Source: Clostridiales bacterium (lineage in GTDB: Bacteria > Bacillota > Clostridia > Saccharofermentanales > Saccharofermentanaceae). Taken from it: a DNA stretch of 7,700 nt. A program made the translations under genes and the position numbers. Location: NCBI GenBank assembly GCA_003543635.1, contig DNAE01000046.1, forward strand, positions 2,435-10,134, given 5' to 3'. Positions 1 to 4,992 of this stretch are shown piece by piece; positions within the stretch are counted from its first letter, which is position 1, and each line of letters opens with the position of its first letter. The notes beneath the pieces are model-generated. The model saw only the letters and a list, made by a program, of their open reading frames with translations. It had not been told where the DNA came from and did not search any database.

Positions 1-644
1 GTGATGAGCTTGGAGTCGGAGGTCACCTTATCCCACTCGTCCGTAAGGGAGAAACGGGAGGTGAGACCCTCGATCTGACCAAGGGCTGCAGTTGCAGCGG
101 GCTGGGGAAGGATCGCGATACCTTCACCTGCCTCGGAAAGGGCTGCGATCACTTCGGTACCCTCGGACTTGAAATCCAGGGTGCAGTCGTCGATGCCGTT
201 TTGTGCCAGAAGATAGTTGATGGCATATTCGGGTGTTGCGCCCTGGCCCGTGGTGATGACCGTCTTGCCGGAGAGATCCGCAACGGAATTGACGGAATCG
301 TCGAAGCTCAGGCAGTAGAGAACGCCCAGGGTATTGATGTCGATGACGGAGATCTTGCCCTCTGTCCTGTTATAGAGGACGGATGCGAGGTTGGCGGGGA
401 TGAGGGCGATATCAAGATCTCCGGATCCCAGCGCCGATGCGATCTCGTCGGGCTGTGTTGCCATGGTGAAGTTATAAGTATTCGAAGAAGCCGAGCTGTC
501 GTTCATCAGGTTTACGATGCCGATGGTGGTGGGTCCGGAAAGGGAACCGACGTTGACCGTAACGTCCTCGACCTTCTTGGAACATGAAGACAGAACACAT
601 AAGGAAAGTGCTGCCGTTAATATAAGTGATACAAGCTTTTTCAT
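1..644 (-). CDS. ABC transporter substrate-binding lipoprotein (C-terminus off window)
   Basis: This is the 5' part (214 complete codons) of a periplasmic-type solute-binding lipoprotein; the gene continues past position 1. The start is the ATG at 644-642, preceded at 6 nt by AAGGAGG (657-651 on the minus strand). Residues 1-20 are a lipoprotein signal peptide with lipobox LSSC and lipid-attachment Cys21. The mature part has hallmarks of the NMT1/THI5-SsuA-like binding-protein group: a GPTTIGIVNLMN stretch near the start, LDIALIPANLASVLYN, INTLGVLYCLSF, a VADLSGKTVITTGQGATPEYA hinge region (given here only as landmarks), and ILPQPAATAA. Known members feed ABC importers of small organic ions or cofactors; the ligand cannot be read here. 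Permease and ATPase genes would be expected beyond position 1. It follows the membrane-protein gene on the same strand after 101 nt, with its own promoter, so a separate transcript is likely. Confidence 0.88.
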   Translation of the reverse strand, partial: MKKLVSLILTAALSLCVLSSCSKKVEDVTVNVGSLSGPTTIGIVNLMNDSSASSNTYNFTMATQPDEIASALGSGDLDIALIPANLASVLYNRTEGKISVIDINTLGVLYCLSFDDSVNSVADLSGKTVITTGQGATPEYAINYLLAQNGIDDCTLDFKSEGTEVIAALSEAGEGIAILPQPAATAALGQIEGLTSRFSLTDEWDKVTSDSKLI

Positions 645-669
645 AAGATACCTCCTTGGTTACCGAGGT

Positions 670-698
670 ATTATAATCGATTGGAAAGACGGAAAGAA
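670..698 (-). promoter_or_regulatory. Putative sigma-A promoter of the substrate-binding lipoprotein gene
   Basis: On the minus strand a perfect TATAAT lies at 675-670, about 25 nt upstream of the start codon. At 17-bp spacing the -35 position reads TTCTTT (698-693), a poor match to TTGACA. A good -10 with a weak -35 suggests either a weak promoter or one helped by an activator. The perfect inverted repeat at 703-722 ends only 4 bp upstream of the -35 position. Confidence 0.55.
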
Positions 699-702
699 CG
701 GC

Positions 703-722
703 TTTTCGAAGGGCTTCGAAAA
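703..722. repeat. Perfect 9-bp inverted repeat (TTTTCGAAG-2-CTTCGAAAA)
   Basis: Two perfect 9-nt arms (703-711 and 714-722) are separated by 2 nt. The element lies between the stop of the membrane-protein gene (746) and the promoter of the lipoprotein gene. Its short spacer and its place just upstream of the -35 region fit a dimeric regulator's operator. It could instead be a weak terminator for the upstream gene, but no run of T follows it on the minus strand (the next bases are gccgttcttt), so that reading is less favoured. The factor is unknown. Confidence 0.5.
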
Positions 723-745
723 AGGTCTGTTTTGGTGAAAAAAAC

Positions 746-2629
746 TTATCGTATAAGGAACGCCAGGTTGTATTCCTGCGCCTGCCCGTCGACGGTTGCC
801 GGGTGATCCGGATCCGTAAGGGAGGAGGTCACGGGAAGCTCCACCGTGCTTATCTGGGGTGTGGGGGAGTTGATGCCCTCTATGTCCAGACGGTAGGTGT
901 GACCCTTAAGGAGCGTTACGGGAGCGAAGGTTATACGGTTGGTCTCGTCGTCCTTAAGGAGTGCGACGCCGACGGTCTCATCCGCCAGCACTTCTCCCGT
1001 CTCAACATCCGTCAGGGCGAAGCGGACCGTGTCCCTTATCATGCGGTCGTTGTTGTAGACCCCGGGAACGATCTCTATCATCTCGACGATGTCGTCGGAA
1101 CCGCAGACGAATTCCTGGGAGACGGTCAGGTTGTCGTTGATTATGTTGCGGGATATGAGATCCTCGGCGGGGGCGGAATAAACGGGAGATCCCGATGATG
1201 CCAGATTGACGTATAAGAGGAGTACCACCGGGATCGCTGATAAGAAGATCTCCAGGGGTATCATGAATATGTCGAGGGAAAGACCGTTCTCACTCTTTCC
1301 CTTGAAGGGGCAGTTAAGTACCAGGAGCATTACGAAGGCCACGAAGAATACCGTGTAGAATGCCGAGGAGTAGATGTTGAGCCCGTGGAGCTTGTAGAAG
1401 GCGGAGATGCTCTCGTAGGTGCGCTCTTCCGCGGAGGGGATATCGATGAAGGAGAGCCTTCCCAAGAGCATCTTATCGATGTTAACGCTCTTACTGAAGA
1501 TCCAGTGATCGTAGATGGTAAAGAAGGAGAAGGCCGAGGTCCCCATGATGAATATCAGGAGGTTGACCCGGAGGGAAGTTCTCCTTGAGAAGCAAAGCAG
1601 GAGCATGAAGGGAACCGCCATGATGACCCAGTAGGACCTGATGTTCGTGAACAGGATGAAGGTGGCGATGGCAAGGGAGGAGACGAATACGGGGACCCGT
1701 GCATCCTTTTCCTCTTCGAAGCTCAGCTTCTTGATGTAGCAGAAGACCAGGAGGGCGATAAAGGAGAGGACGAAGAGGTTGATCTTGGCTCCTCCGAGGC
1801 TCAGCCTGGACTCCATGAGCAGCTCCATGGCGTCGCCGTTCTGGGACTTAAGGCAGATATCGTAGTAGGGTTCGCCGTAGAAGGGCAGTGAAGATAAGAT
1901 CTGCAGGGAGAAGACCAGAACTGTCTTCCAGGCGATATTGAGGATATTCTTCTCCCGCAAAAGGAGCAGGGGGAAGAATATGAAGAATGCAAAGGATTTA
2001 AAGGGGATGGCCACGACGAAGAATATAAAGGACTTCCTGTGGTCTTTCTTAATGTAGTAGTAGATACCCAGAAGGATAAAGAATATGGAGAAGATATCGT
2101 ACTGGCAGGCCACCATGGAGGGCACGATCACCGACGAACAGGCCGCGAACATGAGGCAGGCGTTATAGCGAAGTTTCTTATCCTCCACGTATTCGGACAG
2201 GATCTTGTAAAGGACGTAGGCGGAAGCCAGGATCATCAGAAGGATCAGGGACTTGCACCAGAGGAGAGCCTTGGCGGAACCCATATAGTCGAATCCGCCG
2301 GTCACGTGGAGTATCGCCGTGGGCAGGTTCCAGATCAGAAAGACAAAATACAATATAACGTTGTAGTTGGCCGTATAGACCGTCATGTCGTTTGAGTTCA
2401 TGGCCGCATAGCGGTAGAACTCCCGGAACTGTCCCGCCTTTATGGACTCCAGGAGCATAACGCCGTTATCCAGGGAATCGGAGAAATCCGTATAGTGGAA
2501 AGAGAAGAATGCAACAAGGATCAGAGCCGCCGTCAGAACGATCTCGGCAATGAACAGGCCCTTTCCAAGTATATCTTTCTTATTTATAATCTTCTTTCCC
2601 ATAAACAATGGGATTATAAACCAAAACAA
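746..2629 (-). CDS. Multi-pass membrane protein, putative GT-C-fold glycosyltransferase with C-terminal beta domain
   Basis: A 627-residue protein with about 12-13 hydrophobic segments (for example about 25-45, 91-110, 124-143, 177-193, 198-224, 233-252, 284-299, 312-347, 353-373, 420-439, 452-475). After the first segment comes a loop with D48, D51 and D54, where GT-C enzymes keep their catalytic Asp. A second landmark is CQYDIFSIFF (175-184), followed by a pass ending in AIPFKSFAFF and FPLLLL, resembling the Q-x-D ... aKp ... P pattern of GT87/DUF2029 and PIG-M-like transferases. Such enzymes move sugars from polyprenyl-phosphate donors on the outer membrane face. After the last segment, residues about 480-627 form a beta-rich, probably extracytoplasmic domain. 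The start is uncertain: TTG at 2629 gives this length, ATG at 2602 would remove 9 residues, and neither has a strong Shine-Dalgarno. The gene is divergent from rpsU. Assignment is by fold pattern only; donor and acceptor are unknown, and a polymerase or flippase-like role is not excluded. Confidence 0.72.
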   Translation of the reverse strand: MFWFIIPLFMGKKIINKKDILGKGLFIAEIVLTAALILVAFFSFHYTDFSDSLDNGVMLLESIKAGQFREFYRYAAMNSNDMTVYTANYNVILYFVFLIWNLPTAILHVTGGFDYMGSAKALLWCKSLILLMILASAYVLYKILSEYVEDKKLRYNACLMFAACSSVIVPSMVACQYDIFSIFFILLGIYYYIKKDHRKSFIFFVVAIPFKSFAFFIFFPLLLLREKNILNIAWKTVLVFSLQILSSLPFYGEPYYDICLKSQNGDAMELLMESRLSLGGAKINLFVLSFIALLVFCYIKKLSFEEEKDARVPVFVSSLAIATFILFTNIRSYWVIMAVPFMLLLCFSRRTSLRVNLLIFIMGTSAFSFFTIYDHWIFSKSVNIDKMLLGRLSFIDIPSAEERTYESISAFYKLHGLNIYSSAFYTVFFVAFVMLLVLNCPFKGKSENGLSLDIFMIPLEIFLSAIPVVLLLYVNLASSGSPVYSAPAEDLISRNIINDNLTVSQEFVCGSDDIVEMIEIVPGVYNNDRMIRDTVRFALTDVETGEVLADETVGVALLKDDETNRITFAPVTLLKGHTYRLDIEGINSPTPQISTVELPVTSSLTDPDHPATVDGQAQEYNLAFLIR

Positions 2630-2654
2630 GAGTAATATCCACGAGTAAAAGGAT

Positions 2655-2683
2655 TTGACGGAAAAGCGACCCTGTAATATAAT
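2655..2683 (+). promoter_or_regulatory. Near-consensus sigma-A promoter of rpsU
   Basis: TTGACG at 2655-2660 and TATAAT at 2678-2683 are separated by exactly 17 bp. This is 11 of 12 consensus positions and lies 44 nt upstream of the rpsU start codon, as expected for a strongly expressed ribosomal protein gene. Confidence 0.85.
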
Positions 2684-2727
2684 GTCAAAGTTATTAACGC
2701 ACCCGCGACGAGAGGAGGGTTGATTAG

Positions 2728-2901
2728 ATGTCTGAGATCAGAGTTAAGGAGAACGAATCCCTTGACAGTGCACTTCGCCGTTTCAAGCGTTCCTGTGCAA
2801 GATCCGGTGTTCTTGCGGAAGTCCGTAAGAGAGAGCACTACGAGAAGCCTTCTGTACGTCGTAAGAAGAAGTCTGAGGCCGCCAGAAAGAGGAAGCGCTG
2901 A
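2728..2901 (+). CDS. rpsU: 30S ribosomal protein bS21
   Basis: The 57-residue product starts [20 protein letters not shown] and ends with a Lys/Arg-rich tail (SEAARKRKR). It shows the bS21 signature: a short N-terminal strand, the [11 protein letters not shown] helix, the REHYEKPS segment and a basic C-terminus. bS21 joins the 30S subunit platform late in assembly, near the 3' end of 16S rRNA, and helps initiation. Length is normal for Firmicutes (about 57-58). The start is the ATG at 2728, with AGGAGG at 2713-2718 nine nt upstream. The gene has its own promoter and an intrinsic terminator starting 22 nt after the stop, so it is a single-gene unit. Many Clostridia have yqeY right after rpsU; here it is absent and unrelated secreted-protein genes follow. 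The small size kept this gene easy to miss, but identity is firm. Confidence 0.97.
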   Translation: MSEIRVKENESLDSALRRFKRSCARSGVLAEVRKREHYEKPSVRRKKKSEAARKRKR

Positions 2902-2923
2902 TCAGCTTACAAAGGATTCAAAG

Positions 2924-2952
2924 TCCGTCTCAAAGCGAGGCGGATTTTTTTT
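2924..2952 (+). terminator. Intrinsic terminator of rpsU
   Basis: An 8-bp stem (2924-2931 TCCGTCTC with 2937-2944 GAGGCGGA, one G-U pair) with a 5-nt loop is followed directly by eight T (2945-2952). It starts 22 nt after the rpsU stop codon and insulates the downstream secreted-protein genes from the strong rpsU promoter. Confidence 0.92.
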
Positions 2953-3081
2953 AGAGAAACAGAAAAAGTTTCGAATAATCCGGGGAAGTTATGTGTCTTA
3001 TCATCAGATAGACAGATTTAAGAGAAATTTAAAGCAAAGTATCAGATCTATCGTTATCATAGGATCCGGGAGGATATAAAC
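2953..3081 (+). other. Leader region of the secreted-protein cluster, no clear promoter
   Basis: This 129-nt AT-rich stretch lies between the rpsU terminator and the first surface-protein gene and must hold the cluster's promoter unless transcription leaks through the terminator. I find no pair of good -35/-10 boxes; TATCAT occurs at 2999-3004 and 3055-3060 but without a convincing -35. A GGGAGG ribosome-binding site is at 3068-3073. Dependence on an alternative sigma factor or activator is possible but only inferred. Confidence 0.4.
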
Positions 3082-4908
3082 ATGAAAAAGAGAAAAGTGA
3101 TTTCAATGATCCTTGCTGCGGGAACCATCATGTCCTGCATGGCATTCCCTGCCATGGCGGATGAGACTGAGGTGACCGGGGCAGTCGAGGAGACGGAGGC
3201 TTCCGAAGAAACGGAAGTTACCGAGGAAACGCCGGTGAGCGAAGAGACAGAGGCTTCTGAAGAAACGGTAGTATCGGAAGAGACGGAAGTAACCGGAGAA
3301 ACTGAAGTTACCGAAGAAACTCTGCTTACAGAAGAAACAATTACTTCTGAAGAGACGGAGATCGAGGATGTGGAGGATTCAGATTGCGAGGCGGCCGGGA
3401 TACAGATCACCGCCGACGTTTTTCCGGATCCTGTCTTCAGACAATATATAGAAGACAAAGTTGATTTTGACGGCAATAAGATACTCAGTGAATCTGAGAT
3501 CGACAATATGGAATACCTCTGGTTGGATGAATATGCGGAGCTTAAGGATCTTACCGGGATCAGTATATTCGGAAACGCTGATTTTATCAAAGTAGATAAT
3601 ACCTGTGTATCGGAAATTGATGTTAGTGGTCTTATGAACCTGAAGACTCTTGCTGTCAGCAATACAAATAGTGATAGCCTTTCGATCGATCTTTCCGGTT
3701 GTTCGGCACTGGAATCCATTTATATCAATAATGCACCCATTGAAGAGCTCGATATCAGTGATTGCCCTAACCTCAAAACACTCGATATAAGGTCGACGGA
3801 GATCAGCTCGATCGATCTTACCGGGATGAAGAATCTCAAGAATCTTGCCGTATCCGGAACGAACATAACGTGTATCAATATAATGGACTGTCCCTATCTC
3901 AAGAAGGCATATCTGGAACCCACTGATGAGAACTGGAATGCTTATGCGGACCCTGATTATTATCAGTTCAAATATCAAAATGCTTACAGCCTGGAGGTGC
4001 CCTATGATTGGTATTCCCCCAGTAGTAGCTGGGAGAGATTTACGGTCCTCTACGAACTTGTGGCTCCTTCAAATATAAAGGTCTCTGATATCAGGATCGA
4101 CAGCCTGAAACTCTCCTGGGATCCCGTAACCGGTGCGGACGGATATCAGGTTTGGAGAAGCGATTCCGAGAACGGGAAGTATACCTGCATCATGTCGTCT
4201 TCTGACACGTCGAAGGTAAGTTCTTCCCTTGAGGCTGCTACGAACTACTATTACAAGATAAGATCCTACAGAGTGGTGGACGGAAAAAAAGAGTACGGAC
4301 CCTATTCCGAAGTCTTGAAACTGTTTACTGCTCCGGATCTCGCTTCCGTCACGAGGGTGTCCGCAAACGATACGAGGATAAGACTCAATTTTATCGGTAA
4401 CGAGAATTATATTGACTACAATGTTTCCGTTACCACTTCTCCCTACACAGACTCCGGAACTGCCGTTGTGATATCAGGCAGCAAGACAGCTTGTAATTAT
4501 ACATTGAAATCTTCAGGTACATTGTATTATGTGAAGATCAGGGGATACTACGAGTATAACGGAAATAGTTACTACACCGAATGGTGTCCGCCTATCCCTG
4601 TGATGATCCCTGCGGATATGACGACTCTTACGGCTTCGAACATCAAGAGAAATCAGGTGACTCTTACCTGGGAGCCCGTGGACGGGATTAATATGATCTA
4701 TGAGGTATGGCGTTCCAGGGACAAGAACAGCGGATTCGTATGTCTGGGAAGATACACGGGACTTTCCAAGGTGAGTACCTGCCTTTCTCCGAACACGACT
4801 TACTACTATAAGGTCAGAGCATACTATTATTATTACGATAACGAAGGTGTGATCCATCGCTTCTACGGCGGATATACCCCCACGATATCGGTAACGACTC
4901 TCAAATAA
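3082..4908 (+). CDS. Secreted modular protein: Glu/Thr hexapeptide stalk, leucine-rich repeats, three FN3 domains (paralog 1)
   Basis: A 608-residue exported protein; start ATG 3082 with GGGAGG 8 nt upstream. Signal peptide 1-26 ends AMA|DE; Cys19 sits within it. Residues 33-92 are ten hexapeptides of the form xx(T/S/V)EET, strongly acidic. About 107-145 is an N-cap domain (FPDPVFRQYI) with an EF-hand-like loop at 128-139: D128, D130, N132, E139, hydrophobic L135. Residues about 150-275 hold leucine-rich repeats, mostly 21 residues long (184-206, 207-227, 228-248, 249-269, then a partial one). After a linker (about 276-327) come three FN3 domains (328-416, 417-509, 510-608); the first and last share the YxVWRS ... 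YYYKxRxY core. There is no LPXTG motif, C-terminal membrane segment or cell-wall-binding repeat. LRR-FN3 proteins of gut and rumen Clostridia are thought to mediate surface adhesion or protein binding; the partner here is unknown. It is the first of three tandem paralogs. Confidence 0.9.
   Translation: MKKRKVISMILAAGTIMSCMAFPAMADETEVTGAVEETEASEETEVTEETPVSEETEASEETVVSEETEVTGETEVTEETLLTEETITSEETEIEDVEDSDCEAAGIQITADVFPDPVFRQYIEDKVDFDGNKILSESEIDNMEYLWLDEYAELKDLTGISIFGNADFIKVDNTCVSEIDVSGLMNLKTLAVSNTNSDSLSIDLSGCSALESIYINNAPIEELDISDCPNLKTLDIRSTEISSIDLTGMKNLKNLAVSGTNITCINIMDCPYLKKAYLEPTDENWNAYADPDYYQFKYQNAYSLEVPYDWYSPSSSWERFTVLYELVAPSNIKVSDIRIDSLKLSWDPVTGADGYQVWRSDSENGKYTCIMSSSDTSKVSSSLEAATNYYYKIRSYRVVDGKKEYGPYSEVLKLFTAPDLASVTRVSANDTRIRLNFIGNENYIDYNVSVTTSPYTDSGTAVVISGSKTACNYTLKSSGTLYYVKIRGYYEYNGNSYYTEWCPPIPVMIPADMTTLTASNIKRNQVTLTWEPVDGINMIYEVWRSRDKNSGFVCLGRYTGLSKVSTCLSPNTTYYYKVRAYYYYYDNEGVIHRFYGGYTPTISVTTLK
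3178..3357 (+). repeat. 18-bp (hexapeptide) tandem array in paralog 1
   Basis: Ten in-frame 18-nt units encode xx(T/S/V)EET or GET hexads (GAVEET, EASEET, EVTEET, PVSEET, EASEET, VVSEET, EVTGET, EVTEET, LLTEET, ITSEET). The two EASEET units differ at 1 of 18 bases; other units have drifted in synonymous sites. Gain or loss of a unit would keep the frame and change stalk length by six residues. Confidence 0.9.
4690..4905 (+). repeat. C-terminal FN3 module, copy in paralog 1
   Basis: The last 72 codons of paralog 1. They align without gaps to the last 72 codons of paralog 2 (7147-7362) with 53 identical residues, including the unbroken run PNTTYYYKVRAYYYYYD. The remaining FN3 domains of the two proteins are clearly less alike. 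Confidence 0.88.
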
Positions 4909-4942
4909 TCTTGAAAATCGTCTGAAAGAATGATGAATGCAT

Positions 4943-4986
4943 ACCCTCCATAGGTTATCCTATAGCCAGGATGACCTATGGAGGGT
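4943..4986 (+). promoter_or_regulatory. 19-bp hairpin that buries the Shine-Dalgarno of paralog 2; terminator-like
   Basis: The outer stem is 13 perfect base pairs (4943-4955 ACCCTCCATAGGT with 4974-4986 ACCTATGGAGGGT). One U-G pair (4956/4973) and five more pairs (4957-4961 with 4968-4972) follow, closed by a 6-nt loop (4962-4967). The GGAGGG ribosome-binding site of the next gene (4980-4985) is wholly inside the 3' arm, and TTTTGTT follows before the ATG at 4993. The hairpin begins 34 nt after the stop of paralog 1. It can be read as an intrinsic terminator of paralog 1 whose arm doubles as a ribosome-binding site, or as a translational lock. The fold is direct from sequence; function is inferred. 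Confidence 0.8.
4980..4985 (+). promoter_or_regulatory. Ribosome-binding site that sets the start of paralog 2
   Basis: GGAGGG lies 7 nt before the ATG at 4993. An earlier in-frame ATG at 4978 overlaps this site, has no ribosome-binding site of its own and would add MEGFV before the signal peptide. The 4993 start gives MKRRK, matching the MKKRK and MKGKK starts of the two paralogs. Confidence 0.85.
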
Positions 4987-4992
4987 TTTGTT

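Noticed and set aside
201..587. Plus-strand open frame of 128 codons opposite the lipoprotein gene
   Set aside because: The minus-strand reading has a ribosome-binding site, lipobox and recognisable binding-protein motifs; the plus-strand frame has none.
3001..3060. Short inverted pieces GATAGA/TCTATC and TTTAA/TTAAA in the leader of paralog 1
   Set aside because: Arms of 5-6 nt in AT-rich DNA with long spacing are expected by chance.
3178..3357. Regular repeats considered as a CRISPR array
   Set aside because: The 18-nt units are contiguous, in frame and coding, with no unique spacers.
3057..3719. Long minus-strand open frame opposite paralog 1 rich in Ser/Val repeats
   Set aside because: It is the antisense reading of the Glu/Thr stalk repeats and leucine-rich repeats; it has no ribosome-binding site or recognisable domain, and the plus-strand gene has signal peptide and domains.
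4911..4939. Possible promoter TTGAAA with a downstream -10 between paralogs 1 and 2
   Set aside because: At 16-18 bp spacing the hexamers are ATGAAT, TGAATG or GAATGC, too far from TATAAT to support a call.
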